Positions 26,186 through 36,142 of a DNA stretch of 64,000 bases are shown here, piece after piece; position 1 is the stretch's first letter; the number at the start of each line of letters is the position of its first letter. The notes under the pieces were generated by a model that ran no database searches, was not told the DNA's origin, and was given only the letters and a program-made list of their open reading frames with translations. The translations under genes were made by a program, and so were the position numbers. This DNA is from JACRDG01 sp963760985 (GTDB taxonomy: Bacteria > Desulfobacterota > Desulfomonilia > Desulfomonilales > Desulfomonilaceae), in NCBI GenBank assembly GCA_963760985.1, contig CAVXFM010000022.1, positions 1-64,000 on the forward strand. The letters are read 5' to 3'.

Positions 26186-27163
26186 TTATCCCTTGAGTGC
26201 CTTGATCTTTTCCTCCAGAGCCGGAACCACCGCATTGAGGTCCCCGACGATGCCGTACTGGGCCACCCGAAAGATGGGGGCTCGCGGGTCCTTGTTCACG
26301 GCCACGATGAGTGGAGAGCCCTTGATTCCTCCCACGTGCTGGAAAGCTCCACTAATTCCCAGTGCGAGGTACACTTTCGGTTTGACCTCCACACCTGAGG
26401 TTCCCACCTGGTGGTACTTGGGAAGCAGGCTCTTGTCCACGATCGGTCTGGAGCAGGCCAGCACTCCACCCATCGCGTCCGCGAGGGATTGAAACATATC
26501 CATGTCAGGCTCGTCGCCGATACCTCGGCCCAGAGACACAAGGATATCCGAGGACGCGATGTCCACGTCACCTTTTTCTGCTTCCACATAGCCGACAAAC
26601 CGCTTACGCAAGGCCTGACCGGCTACGGGTGACGCAACCTTCTCCACCGCACCGGCTGCGGTTCCGTCAGGAACAAAGGAGAACGAGCCCCCACGAAGTG
26701 TCGCGACGATACGCTCCGCGTCTTTGAAAGAAACCTGAGTATTGAGCTTGTAGCTGTACATCTGCCGCCACGCGACCGGGCGGCCGTCCTGGACCTCGAA
26801 TCGGAAACAATCGGTAGCGAGGGCTGCGTCCAGCGCCACCGAAAGGCCCGGGGCAAGATCCATGATCGTGTTGGAATTGCCCATGACCAGCATGAACGGC
26901 GCCTGATCCGCGAGAATCGCGGTCAGCAACTTGGTGACAGCCTCGGTATTGAACTGCGCGAAATTCGGGTCATCCACGGCAATTACACGAGGACACTCTT
27001 TGGCCAGAGCTTCGGCCATGGCGTCCACATCGCTTCCCAGCACCAGGCAGGAAAGGTCGGCACCCAGGTCTTCCGCCAACTTGCGGCCCGCTGCAATGGC
27101 TTCCCACGTAGTGTCTCTCAATTGCTGCTTGCGATGTTCCACGAGAACAAAGATGTGCTTCAT
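26186..27163 (-). CDS. etfA: Electron transfer flavoprotein alpha subunit
   Basis: Carries the FAD of the EtfAB dimer that takes electrons from acyl-CoA dehydrogenase. The 325-residue protein ends with the FAD-binding half: SLGRGIG, ACSRPIVDKSLLP, QVGTSGVEVKPKVYLALGISGAFQHVGGIKG (given in full order but recognisable by VGTSG and GISGA) and AVNKDPRAPIF. The start ATG at 27163 overlaps the etfB stop. It is a conventional subunit without an added ferredoxin domain. It is the last gene of the operon. Confidence 0.95.
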   Translation of the reverse strand: MKHIFVLVEHRKQQLRDTTWEAIAAGRKLAEDLGADLSCLVLGSDVDAMAEALAKECPRVIAVDDPNFAQFNTEAVTKLLTAILADQAPFMLVMGNSNTIMDLAPGLSVALDAALATDCFRFEVQDGRPVAWRQMYSYKLNTQVSFKDAERIVATLRGGSFSFVPDGTAAGAVEKVASPVAGQALRKRFVGYVEAEKGDVDIASSDILVSLGRGIGDEPDMDMFQSLADAMGGVLACSRPIVDKSLLPKYHQVGTSGVEVKPKVYLALGISGAFQHVGGIKGSPLIVAVNKDPRAPIFRVAQYGIVGDLNAVVPALEEKIKALKG

Positions 27164-27954
27164 CACCCAATACCCCCTTTCTCCTTGAGGATCTCCGCAA
27201 GCCTGGCAGCCGCTTCTTCAGCCGAGCCCTTGATGATTTCAGCTCCTTCGCCTTCCGGCGGCAATTCCATGCGCTCGATCTGGATGCGTGAGCCGTCCGG
27301 GCCGACTGACGATTCTTCCAGACCCACCTCACTCAACCCCCACATGGGGATTTCCATGCCTGCCACCTTGCGCACCGCGCGAATGGAGACGAATCGCGGC
27401 TCGTTCAGACCGGTGCCTACAGACAACACCGCAGGAAGATCCATCTCGAGGACTTCGGAGAGCCCTGCTTCCAACTCCCGATTGAACTTCACCACGCTGC
27501 CTTGCACATCGATCTTCGAGACCAGGACCGCGCTCGGAATACCCAGCATCGCACCGAGCATTCCGCCCATCTGGGCCGCACAGTCGTCGTCCGCGAGCGT
27601 GCCGGTGAGGACAAGATCATGCGACCGGCCCTTGATGAACGTGGACAGCACACGTGCGACTGCAAATCCATCCGACCCCTCGATCGCATCGTCCCAGAGG
27701 TGAAAGGCTTCGTCAGCGCCTCGTGCCAGGCATTCTCGCAGCATTTCTTCCGCATCATCCGGCGCGACTGCAACGACGGTGACTGTGCCCCCGAGTTTCT
27801 CTTTGAGTTGAACCGCCTCCTCGATAGCGAAACGATCCCAGTCGTTCATATCGTATTCCAGGTCATCCTTGCGGATGTCCTTGCCCTCCTTGTCAACGGC
27901 CAGATCAGCCTCGGAGGTGTCCGGCGTCCATTTCATGCACACGATGATGTCCAT
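27163..27954 (-). CDS. etfB: Electron transfer flavoprotein beta subunit
   Basis: Partner of EtfA. The 263-residue protein starts MDIIVCMKWTPDT and has the AMP/FAD-binding region VLTGTLADDDCAAQMGGMLG. GGGAGG lies before the ATG at 27954; the longer in-frame start was rejected. Whether this Etf is of the bifurcating type cannot be settled from the primary sequence, but the Fe-S quinone oxidoreductase upstream argues for simple transfer of electrons to menaquinone. Confidence 0.95.
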   Translation of the reverse strand: MDIIVCMKWTPDTSEADLAVDKEGKDIRKDDLEYDMNDWDRFAIEEAVQLKEKLGGTVTVVAVAPDDAEEMLRECLARGADEAFHLWDDAIEGSDGFAVARVLSTFIKGRSHDLVLTGTLADDDCAAQMGGMLGAMLGIPSAVLVSKIDVQGSVVKFNRELEAGLSEVLEMDLPAVLSVGTGLNEPRFVSIRAVRKVAGMEIPMWGLSEVGLEESSVGPDGSRIQIERMELPPEGEGAEIIKGSAEEAAARLAEILKEKGGIG

Positions 27955-28024
27955 TGATCCTCCCAGTTCTCGCAAACCATCTGTTGAATCCGATACGTCT
28001 CTCACCTCTTGCAGTCACGGCACC

Positions 28025-30055
28025 TTACGCAAGTGAACGATCCACCAATTCTACCAGATCCAGAACCTCGATCTTGCCTTCGTTGCCGGACGTCTTTACT
28101 GCGTCTTCGAGATTGATGAGGCAGAAGGGACAGGCCACGACTATCACCTGAGCTCCGATTTTTTCTGCCATCTTGACTCTGCGTTCGCCCATGCGCTCTT
28201 TTTCTTCCTCATTTTCGTACCAAAGCAGCAGCCCGCCGCCGCTACAGCAGAAGCTTCGGTCCATGCACCGCTCCATTTCGCGGTACTGAATCCCCGGAAT
28301 GTCCTTCAGGACACCGCGCGGTTCCTCATAAATCCCGTTATGGCGTCCCAGATAGCAAGGATCGTGATAGGTCACGGTTCTGCCGGCAATGTAATCGCCT
28401 TTGAGCTTGATGTCCCCCGATCTCAGCATGCGCAAAATCAGTTGGCTCGCGTGGATGATCGGGAATCGGACCGGATAGTCATTTTTGATCGCGTTGAACG
28501 CATGAGGGTCAAAGGCCACGATCTCTTTGAATTCCCGCGCCTGAAACGCGTCGATATTCTTCTGAGCCACCTGCTCGAAAAGCCCTTCCTCGCCCAGCCG
28601 CCGTACCTCGTTGCCCGAATCGGTTTCATCCGCGCCCAGGATGCCGAAATCAGCGGAAGTTCGGGCCAATATGCGCGCCAGAGACCGGGAAATCTCTTGG
28701 ATCCTCGGATCGAACGACCCGCAACTGTCCACAAAGAACAGGAGATCCGCGGATTCGCCCTTTTTCAATTCGCGTACGGGCACATCCTCCAGTTCCTTGG
28801 TCCACGCTGCGCGTTTGTTCTTGGCGCCTCCGTAGGCGTTGCCTCTTTTCTTGATGGACTGCATGGGCTTTTGCAGGGATTGCGGGAGTTGTCCTTTGTC
28901 GAGCAGGTACCTCCTCATGTCCACTATCTTATCGATGTATTCGATAAAAATCGGGCATTCGCGCTCGCACGCCCCACATGTGGTACAGGCCCAGATCTCT
29001 TTTTCGGTGATCACGTCACCTACGAACGAAATGTCCCCGCGTGCAGGGGGCGTCCCGAACACCGGATAATACTTATACGCGTAATCCCTGGCCTTGATGC
29101 TGATCATCCGGGGCGACAGCATCCTACCCACTGCATTGGCAGGGCAATTGTCCGTGCACCGGCCGCAGTCCGCGCAGGAGTAGAAATCCAACATGTGCTT
29201 CCAGGTGAACGATTCAAACCGGGCTGCTCCGCACTCATCCAAGGACATCCAGTCATCGACTCCCCAGCGTACGGGTTTGATCGTTCCCCTATGCAGGTTC
29301 GAGAACACGTTGGGAATCGCAGTGATGACGTGGAAATGCTTTGACATGGGAAGATAATTCAAGAATGCGAAGAAGATGAGAATGTGGCTCCAATAAGCTC
29401 CGATGTGCAGAGAATTCAACTTCTCCGCTGGCAAACCTGACATGAACAGCGCGGCCAGGCTTGCGGCAGGAAACTGCGCAGCATCAAGTTTCCCGCTCAA
29501 CGCAAGCGCACTGCCGTCGAAGATCATGTCCGTGAGCATGAGCGCACAGACTAATCCCAGGATGATATACGCCTCTGCCTCGTGACCTTGGCCCGCGGCG
29601 TGGGCATACCGGGCCGGTTTGAACACTGCACGCCTGATGATGGCTACGACACACACTGCGAGCACCATCAGGACCGCATAGTCCTTCAAAATCTCGTATA
29701 CATGGCCGCCCGCGCCACCCAAGAGCGGCAGGTGGAACGCAGGGTCAAAGCCTTTCCCTATGAGGGTGAGGGATCGTACGGAGAGAATCATGAACCCTGC
29801 AAAGAGCAGGATATGGATTACTCCGCCCACCATGTAGCGGGGCTGCCTCAATTGGCCGAAGCCGTACACGACCATGAGCCGAATGCGCTCCCCGATGTCG
29901 GAAAAACGAAAGTCAGGCATTGCCTTTCTGAGGAGTTCGATACGGCGGGACATCACGTACACGAAGAGGGATAGAGCGCAGACAATGATCACAAGGACCA
30001 GCTTGGGCCCGGGAATGCCGGCCACCGACACGTCTGCCGGCTCGAGAATAGTCAT
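28025..30055 (-). CDS. Membrane Fe-S oxidoreductase, EtfAB:menaquinone oxidoreductase type (EMO)
   Basis: About 676 residues. The N-terminal half has six or so membrane helices related to the cytochrome b-like NarI fold. Two 4Fe-4S motifs follow (CADCGRCTDNCPAN and CTTCGACERECPIF), then a CCG-type domain (DPCYLGRHNGIYEEPR, CCSGGG, then ACPFC) that would bind a non-cubane cluster. This architecture, next to etfBA, matches the DUF224/EMO protein proposed to move electrons from EtfAB to menaquinone in syntrophic fatty-acid oxidisers. ATG 30055 was chosen before the first membrane helix; the upstream 37 in-frame residues look non-coding. Confidence 0.88.
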   Translation of the reverse strand: MTILEPADVSVAGIPGPKLVLVIIVCALSLFVYVMSRRIELLRKAMPDFRFSDIGERIRLMVVYGFGQLRQPRYMVGGVIHILLFAGFMILSVRSLTLIGKGFDPAFHLPLLGGAGGHVYEILKDYAVLMVLAVCVVAIIRRAVFKPARYAHAAGQGHEAEAYIILGLVCALMLTDMIFDGSALALSGKLDAAQFPAASLAALFMSGLPAEKLNSLHIGAYWSHILIFFAFLNYLPMSKHFHVITAIPNVFSNLHRGTIKPVRWGVDDWMSLDECGAARFESFTWKHMLDFYSCADCGRCTDNCPANAVGRMLSPRMISIKARDYAYKYYPVFGTPPARGDISFVGDVITEKEIWACTTCGACERECPIFIEYIDKIVDMRRYLLDKGQLPQSLQKPMQSIKKRGNAYGGAKNKRAAWTKELEDVPVRELKKGESADLLFFVDSCGSFDPRIQEISRSLARILARTSADFGILGADETDSGNEVRRLGEEGLFEQVAQKNIDAFQAREFKEIVAFDPHAFNAIKNDYPVRFPIIHASQLILRMLRSGDIKLKGDYIAGRTVTYHDPCYLGRHNGIYEEPRGVLKDIPGIQYREMERCMDRSFCCSGGGLLLWYENEEEKERMGERRVKMAEKIGAQVIVVACPFCLINLEDAVKTSGNEGKIEVLDLVELVDRSLA

Positions 30056-30206
30056 GGGAACAAACCTCAAGAGGGGATTTACGGCTTTATTAGACAAATG
30101 ACGACGACCCCCATGCCGCGGGAGTCGTCGGACGGTCGCTCGTGTCCGTACACGCGTGTCGTGCACAGGATCGTGGTTTTCTGACCTTCACACGGAGAAG
30201 GATCGG

Positions 30207-30893
30207 CTAGCTCACCAGCACGGCCAGTATCTTCACCGGGCGGTCTCCATGGGCCCTCACCAGGTGAGTGCTGGTCGAATCGTAATAGACCGCGTCCCCC
30301 GGTTTGAGGACCTCGCTATCACTGCCGATGATCACTTCCATCTCGCCTTCCAGGACATAGATAAATTCCTGTCCGTCGTGGAAGGAGGGTTCGCCTCCCG
30401 CTGCAGGAAGCAGCGTGACGATGAACGGCTCCATGAGCCGCCCCTTCTTTCCGGGTGCCAAAGACACGTATTCGTACCCGTGGCTTGCCTGCTTGGCCTT
30501 GCCGAATCTGCTGAAGGCCTGCCGTTCGCCGGACCGCACGATGGTAAAGGCTTTGTCTCCGGCAGAGATCATGTCGGACATCTTAAGGGACAGGACTTTG
30601 CTCAACTTAATGAGTTGTCCCAACGGCAGCAGAGTCTCTCCGGCTTCCAACTGTGATAGCTCGTCAGCAGCAATACCGGTCTTGGCTGCAAGTTCGGTGA
30701 TGGTGAAGCCCTGGGCTTCCCGTGCCTGGCGGAGCCTGTCCCCGTGAGTGGCTGCATTTTCCTCGGCTACCCGTTCCGTTGCAGCGGCCACGGCATCCGG
30801 ATCGGTGAGCAGATCGTGTCCTTTGTCTTCGGAATATTCATCTACGACTTGTCGGAACGATTCGTATGAACCTTCCTTTTTCTCTTCATCCAT
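30207..30893 (-). CDS. XRE-family regulator with C-terminal cupin
   Basis: A 228-residue protein: acidic N-terminus (MDEEKKEGSYESF), a helix-turn-helix at about residues 50-105 (LRQAREAQGFTITELAAKTG ... LSQLEAGE), then a cupin barrel at about 150-228 (FHDGQEFIYVLEGEMEVI, GDAVYYDSTSTHLV). AAAGGATC precedes ATG 30893. Cupin-XRE proteins sense small ligands; its place between acd and the EMO gene suggests it controls this electron-transfer operon in response to an acyl or aromatic intermediate. The ligand is unknown. Confidence 0.9.
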   Translation of the reverse strand: MDEEKKEGSYESFRQVVDEYSEDKGHDLLTDPDAVAAATERVAEENAATHGDRLRQAREAQGFTITELAAKTGIAADELSQLEAGETLLPLGQLIKLSKVLSLKMSDMISAGDKAFTIVRSGERQAFSRFGKAKQASHGYEYVSLAPGKKGRLMEPFIVTLLPAAGGEPSFHDGQEFIYVLEGEMEVIIGSDSEVLKPGDAVYYDSTSTHLVRAHGDRPVKILAVLVS

Positions 30894-30960
30894 GAGTGAT
30901 CCTTTCGGTGTTGTCAGGGGAAATCCCCAAGGCGCCCGCCAATGAGCAGCACGCGGCAGC

Positions 30961-32130
30961 CTACATGGATCTACCGGGCACGCCAATATTCCGTGCGATG
31001 ACGATCCTTTGGACTTCCGAGGTTCCTTCGCCGATATCGAGGAGCTTCTGATTCCGGTAATGCCGCTCGACCGCATAGTCCTTCATGAGACCGTACCCGC
31101 CGTGCAATTGTACTGCATGGTTGGCGCATCGATAGTAGGTCTCGGAGCAGACGAGCTTGGCCATTGCGGATTCTCTCGGGGTCACTCTCTTGTTGTCCGC
31201 GAGCCAGCAGGCTTTATACAGCAAGAGCCTTGCCATTTCGATTTCTGTGGCCATGTCCGCGAGCTTGAACGCATTCGCCTGGAACGAACCGATGGGTCTT
31301 CCGAACTGCTTGCGTTTCTTCGAGTAATCCAAGGCCAGTTCAAACGCTCCCTGAGCGCCGCCCAGGCCCATCGCTCCTATGGAGAGCCTCCCGCCGTCAA
31401 GGGTCTTGAGCATCTGGTGGAAACCCTCACCTCTTGCGCCGAGCAAGTTCTCTTAGGGTACACGACAGTCCTGAAAAGTCAGCTCTCCGGTGTTCGATGC
31501 ACGCCAGCACATCTTGTGGTGCATGGGCTCCGCGGTGAATCCCCGCGTCCCGTTTTCCACGAGAATGCAACTCACTTCCGGCTTCTGGGGGTTGGAGAAA
31601 TCGGTCACGCACTGGACGATACACACCGCGCTCATATCCGTGGCAGAGTTGGTGATGAAGATTTTGTTGCCGTTGATCACCCACTCGTCCCCGTCGAGCA
31701 CTGCAGTGGTTCTTGACGCACCCGCATCGGAACCGGCATCCGGTTCGGTAAGTCCGAAGGACGCGAGGATCTTGCCCTTGCAAAGGTCGGGCAACCACTT
31801 TTTCTTCTGATCTTCGGTGCCGAAATAATAAATGGGTGCGATTCCCAGGGAGTTGCCCGCAGCGATGGTCGCGGCCTGTGAGCCGTCGATGCGCGCGATT
31901 TCCTCAACGATAATAATGTAGTTGAGGTACCCGACGTCACTCCCGCCGTACTCCTCGGACACGAACGGACCGAAAAAGTCCAGTTCGCCCATTTTACGTG
32001 TCAAGTCGTAAGAGAATTCCTCCTTATCGTCCAGGTCCTGGGCAACAGGAGCGATCTCTTTTTCCGCGAACTCCCGTACGACTTTCCTGGTGAGCTCGGC
32101 ATCCTTGGGAAGATCAAAGTTCAAGGCCAT
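30961..32130 (-). CDS. Acyl-CoA dehydrogenase (in-frame TAA at codon 226)
   Basis: First gene of the etf operon; would oxidise an acyl-CoA and pass electrons to EtfAB. Signatures: FGLTEPDAGSDAGA, INGNKIFITN, QFGRPIGSFQ and the catalytic Glu in IGEGTSEVQR. The reading frame is interrupted by TAA at 31453-31455, between DCRVP and ENLLG, where relatives have a residue such as Lys. A single A-to-T change, or a paired +C and -G (giving VPKENL), would explain it. Both halves are fully conserved, so sequence error is likelier than decay. Corrected length is 389 residues. GGGGG lies before ATG 32130. Confidence 0.88.
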
Positions 32131-32352
32131 TCTCAAACCCCCTTATTGCGTGATTCGCAGACACGAACTGTTCCGCAATACTTGCAGGGCTTACCACTCC
32201 CACGGCCGGTCCTGCTGCCGCGGTTGACGTTTCGCACGCGTGATTTTCGTCCTGGCAATGGTCCTGCGTTGGGATGACCACCTCGAACGATTGACTCAAG
32301 TATTGTGGATGACGTCGATTTGGAAAGATTAAAATTTCGACTTTACCTGTCA

Positions 32353-32382
32353 CCCATACCAGACCAGGAGTCTCTCTGTCAA
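32353..32382 (-). promoter_or_regulatory. Candidate promoter of the acd-etf operon
   Basis: On the minus strand TTGACA (32377-32382) is followed after 18 bases by TATGGG (32353-32358). The transcript would have a leader of about 215 bases before the acyl-CoA dehydrogenase, with no recognised structure. Confidence 0.4.
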
Positions 32383-32494
32383 GTTGAGCAACTTCGTCGA
32401 GGCCCAATGGGTATCCGGGCCATGACTTCAGGCGGGAGTCTCAAGAAAAACTCAACAACTACAGGATGATTCACGTGTTTTTTCCGGTTGTATA

Positions 32495-32524
32495 TTGACA
32501 AAAGCCCCTATTTCTTCGTATAAT
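32495..32524 (+). promoter_or_regulatory. Consensus sigma70 promoter before the lipoprotein gene
   Basis: Perfect TTGACA (32495-32500) and perfect TATAAT (32519-32524) with an 18-base spacer, the best promoter in the window. Transcription would begin near 32531, about 110 bases before the lipoprotein start. Confidence 0.8.
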
Positions 32525-32643
32525 TCACTTTGAACAAGTTATCTGATGCGGTGTTGTTGGGCTTTCGAAATCAGGCATTCCCCTCGCCGGTGAATGGCTA
32601 CTGTTTCCTAACCCTTTTTCTTCGATGACAAGGAGGCCGGCTG

Positions 32644-33684
32644 ATGAAGTGTTTTCGCCTCTGTCTGATCTTCTTTCTCGGTGTGGCCCTGATGATGGCC
32701 CAGGGATGCGGCCGAAAACCGTCTGAAAAACCCGTAGTAAAGGAAGATCGCAGCGCTCAGGTCATCTCACAGCTGAAATCAAACCTTTCGCAGGCCGAAG
32801 ACGAATTGGCACGCCAAAAGAACGATAACGCTGCGTTGGCCAAAGAAGTGGCAAACCTGAAAGGGGAAATCAAAGACCTCGAAGAAAAAGCCGCTCAGCA
32901 GGAATCTCCCGAGCCCGCGCCTCCGGAACCGGCCGCTCAGCCTGCTCCACAGGATGAAAACCTGACTCCTGAAACCCGCGTGGGGCTGCTTGGTGCCAAG
33001 GCGATTGCAGAATTTCGCGCAAAGCAATTGAGCCAACGCCTGGACAAGCTCACCAAGGATCTGGAAAACAAGGAGCAAGCGCTCAAAGAGATCCGTGAAA
33101 ACGCGCAACAAAAACAAGCGGAGGTGGCGAGGCTTTCGGAGACGCTTGACCGACTGCAAGCAGCGGATCAGCTGCGCTCCGAGGAAGTCAACGCGAAGCT
33201 CACGAGTATGAGCAAAGAGCTTGCGGAGCGTTCCGCGGAGTCCAAACGCTTCAAACAGGATCTGGAGGAGAAGGCCGCATTTCTGGAAACGTTGAAGCAG
33301 GCAGTGGCCGATGCCACCAAATTAAAGACCCATGCCGAAGCCGAAGCAGAAAAACTGCGGTCCGCTTTGGACGAAAATGCTGCCAAACTGAAGAAGACCC
33401 AGCACCAGGTTGAGGATGCGGTCAAGGAAATCCAGCAATATCAAACCAATGAAGACGACATGCGCCGACAAATGGCCGACTTTCAAGCTTCCGACGCACG
33501 ATCGAGGGCTCAAGTCAAGAGTTGTGCGGAGGAGACGGAACGACTCAAGAGCGAAATCGCCACGCTGAACGAGCGTCTACAGGCAGTGCAAGCCAAAGGT
33601 GAGGAAGAATCGTCCGCAGTCGATCGCATTCTCCAGAGTCCCGTTTCCGGCGCCAAAGGGCCCCCAAAGCAGCCTCTTTACTAA
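32644..33684 (+). CDS. Coiled-coil lipoprotein
   Basis: 346 residues. A lipoprotein signal (FFLGVALMMAQGCGRK, lipobox ending at Cys22) is followed by a nearly continuous Ala/Glu/Lys/Gln-rich coiled coil with a Pro-rich break around residue 90-105 (SPEPAPPEPAAQPAPQ). There is no recognised enzymatic domain. AAGGAGG precedes ATG 32644 and a consensus promoter lies upstream. It probably sits in the outer or inner membrane facing the periplasm, with a structural or spacer role; the function is unknown. Confidence 0.85.
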   Translation: MKCFRLCLIFFLGVALMMAQGCGRKPSEKPVVKEDRSAQVISQLKSNLSQAEDELARQKNDNAALAKEVANLKGEIKDLEEKAAQQESPEPAPPEPAAQPAPQDENLTPETRVGLLGAKAIAEFRAKQLSQRLDKLTKDLENKEQALKEIRENAQQKQAEVARLSETLDRLQAADQLRSEEVNAKLTSMSKELAERSAESKRFKQDLEEKAAFLETLKQAVADATKLKTHAEAEAEKLRSALDENAAKLKKTQHQVEDAVKEIQQYQTNEDDMRRQMADFQASDARSRAQVKSCAEETERLKSEIATLNERLQAVQAKGEEESSAVDRILQSPVSGAKGPPKQPLY

Positions 33685-33762
33685 CCGACTCGTTGAGCAG
33701 TGCCGCGGACAGAGCGCCAACGGGGAAATTGCGCGGAAGGACGATCGATCTTGTCCCCCACG

Positions 33763-34516
33763 CTAGAACCCCATTGTTTCCATAAATACGAGCGAGTTGA
33801 TCTGTTCCCCGCGCACGTGCCTGACAAGGGCAGACAATGCGTTGCGCAGCTCTTCTACGCCTTTCTTGCCCAATCGTAACCGATTCGATGCCTCGCGGCC
33901 TACTTCCAAGCCTCGTTTCGCCACTGCGATGGTATCAGGCGACAAAGAAAGCCTTGTGCGGTCGCCCTGCGGGAGGCAGGAAGGGTGGCACGCACCGCCG
34001 AGGCTCGCGGAAAACACCGCATCCTCACCAGGACGGAAGGCATTCCCACAGCACGGACACAGGTCAAAACGGGGTCCGTACCCCAAAATGCCGAGAAGCA
34101 AGATTTCATCCAATAAGTACCGGAGGGGACTCGTGTCGGGTACTGTCCAAGGTTTCCATGAACTGCAAAAGGAAATCAAAAAGATTCTCGTCCGGTTGGC
34201 CCTCGGGTACAAACAGAGATCCCAGCTCAAGGAAATATGCCACTCGACTCACTTTTGCGATATCCGACCTGATCTCCAGGAAGCCCCGGACCACCTGTGC
34301 ATCATCAATCCAGACCATGTCGTCCTTACGTCGCGGTCTGAGAAAGAGGTCCACCAGCGCAAACGGTTCCAGGTGTCCGCCAAAACGCACACGGCTTTTC
34401 TTGGCGTTCTTGGCTATTCCGGTGAGCCACCCCAAATCGCGGCTCAGGAACTTCACCAGTTCATCGGCCTCGCCGCGATCCTGTTTTCTCAGAATAATTG
34501 ATCTTGCAGAGGACAA
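33763..34516 (-). CDS. recO: DNA repair protein RecO (one +1 frameshift)
   Basis: RecO loads RecA with RecR in the RecF pathway. The N-terminal OB domain reads ARSIILRKQDRGEADELV, and GKAN-like NAKKSRVRFGGHLEPF follows; after the shift comes LRYLLDEILLLGILGYGP and a zinc site (CPCCGNAF ... CHPSC). One extra base in the GGGG run at 34125-34128 (CCCC on the coding strand) breaks it; correction gives 250 residues, the family size. The start appears to be TTG 34516, with only a weak ribosome site, so the first few residues are uncertain. Confidence 0.87.
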
Positions 34517-34586
34517 CTGATTCCGCCTCAGTGCTGCCGGACAGGCCGGCCTGAGCTATCGAAAACTCTGCACCGTGCCGTATACT

Positions 34587-35948
34587 TCATGGTCTGTAAC
34601 CCATTTCTTTTGTTTCTCGATGAACGTCTTCAGCTTTCCCGAGGGTTTCTGACGCGAGCTTCTCCAGGGCTTTCCATGCGACCTTTCTCATGGCAGGGTC
34701 GTCTACGATTACCATGGCGCCGGCTTTCTTCATGGCATCAGAGCTTGCAGGCGCACCTTTGAGAGCCAATATGGCGAGAGTGTTGATTGCCCAAGGCCTG
34801 AACACATCGACAGGGGAAGGATCGCCCGCAATGATGGCCGCCTGCAGGGATCGGTAATCCGTCATGTCGTCGAGACAGCTCAAGGCGGTCTGCAAGAGGT
34901 CCAATCTCCTGGATACCACACGAGCAAACGCCTCAGCCGGTTCTTTCCGCGGGTCATTGGTGTCCACAAAGAGCCGAGCGAGTTCCTCGGCCCCCATTTT
35001 CTGGAAGGTGATTCCCCACGCGACGAATTGGTACCCACCGGGCTCATTGAGCCACTGTCTCCCGAACGAGATCAACGTGCGGTAGATGGATTCCGCGCGT
35101 CTGAATTTCTTCCGTTTCTCGAAAGACTTTGCCAGTTTGGTGCTGGCCCGCACATAGTCGCTATACATTTCCCACGGCGGCGGCCGCCTCCCTTTGCTGG
35201 CATCGTTCTCAAAGTCTGCCTGATAAAGACTCAAGAATCCGCCCTGCTGGTGGGCCGCAGCCTTCAGGAACACCTGAACTCCTCGCCCGTCCGGGTCGAC
35301 TCCCTGGGGGCTTCGCTCCTGGGAGTAGAGCCGTTCCAGTTCCCTGTATTCTTCGACCCCAGATCCAGAAGACGGAGACGAGACAAACTCCACATCTTCG
35401 GAACCCGGCAATCCCAGCTTGGCCAGGATCCCCAGAGCGGTCTGCAATCGCAGCGCGGTTTCCTGTTGCTCAGCGGTCGGATACGGGTCGTTCACCGTCA
35501 CCAGGTAATTGATCCCCAGCGGCCGTTCAAGCCACCATTTCTTGTTGTCCAAAATCCAGAGGAAGGTCATGGACAGCAACGACGGCTTCTTGTATCGCGC
35601 GGAAAGGACAGGGCCCCGAAAGAGAAGAGTCGCCTGAAACCGTTCCACTTCACCGTCCTCGGACTTGAACCTCTTGTCTACCTGAAGGCGCTCGAGCGTC
35701 AAGGTTTTGCTTCGGTATCGTTTGAGAAACGCCTCCACGTCGCTCACACCCAATTCAGTCTGGCTGACGATTTCAGGATAAATCATTTGGTGAATGGCTT
35801 GGGCGTCCTGGGCTTTGAAAAGGGCGACAAAGCGTTGCAGCGCGGCCTCAGGTTCTTCAACACTCTTGAAAAACGGGAGAATTCCTACGAGCCCCGCAAA
35901 GGCGAAACAACAAAGACTACGGCTGATCAGCAGTTTTTTCAGATTCAT
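34587..35948 (-). CDS. Exported protein of unknown function
   Basis: 453 residues with an N-terminal signal or anchor (SLCCFAFAGLVGILPFF). Residues about 30-150 resemble a small alpha+beta fold for ligand or peptidoglycan contexts (ALQRFVALFKAQDAQAIHQ), and the C-terminal part is helical and repeat-like (RAESIYRTLISFG), reminiscent of TPR or HEAT repeats. I do not recognise the family. It is placed between recO and a Hda-like gene on the same strand. The ribosome site is weak. Confidence 0.75.
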   Translation of the reverse strand: MNLKKLLISRSLCCFAFAGLVGILPFFKSVEEPEAALQRFVALFKAQDAQAIHQMIYPEIVSQTELGVSDVEAFLKRYRSKTLTLERLQVDKRFKSEDGEVERFQATLLFRGPVLSARYKKPSLLSMTFLWILDNKKWWLERPLGINYLVTVNDPYPTAEQQETALRLQTALGILAKLGLPGSEDVEFVSSPSSGSGVEEYRELERLYSQERSPQGVDPDGRGVQVFLKAAAHQQGGFLSLYQADFENDASKGRRPPPWEMYSDYVRASTKLAKSFEKRKKFRRAESIYRTLISFGRQWLNEPGGYQFVAWGITFQKMGAEELARLFVDTNDPRKEPAEAFARVVSRRLDLLQTALSCLDDMTDYRSLQAAIIAGDPSPVDVFRPWAINTLAILALKGAPASSDAMKKAGAMVIVDDPAMRKVAWKALEKLASETLGKAEDVHRETKEMGYRP

Positions 35949-36142
35949 GACAACTCACCGGATACGAGGCCGCGGTCGGGCATGATTGCCCTGCTCCCAT
36001 GGGAAGCTCGCGGGCACAAGACTGCACTGCGTTTTCGGCAGGATCCTGGCAAAGGTTGCGCCCCCTGGAGCCGCTCGCCATCAATATGGTGGAAAAACGG
36101 TGCCGGAATGTCAACAGTGTATTCAGTATTCATTGAAGAAAG

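Noticed and set aside
28340..29344. 334-codon frame antisense to the EMO-type gene
   Set aside because: Shadow frame; the minus-strand protein has clear Fe-S and CCG motifs.
31453..31455. TAA read as a recoded amino acid
   Set aside because: No known recoding system inserts an amino acid at UAA in this setting, and no stimulatory hairpin is evident; error or mutation is simpler.
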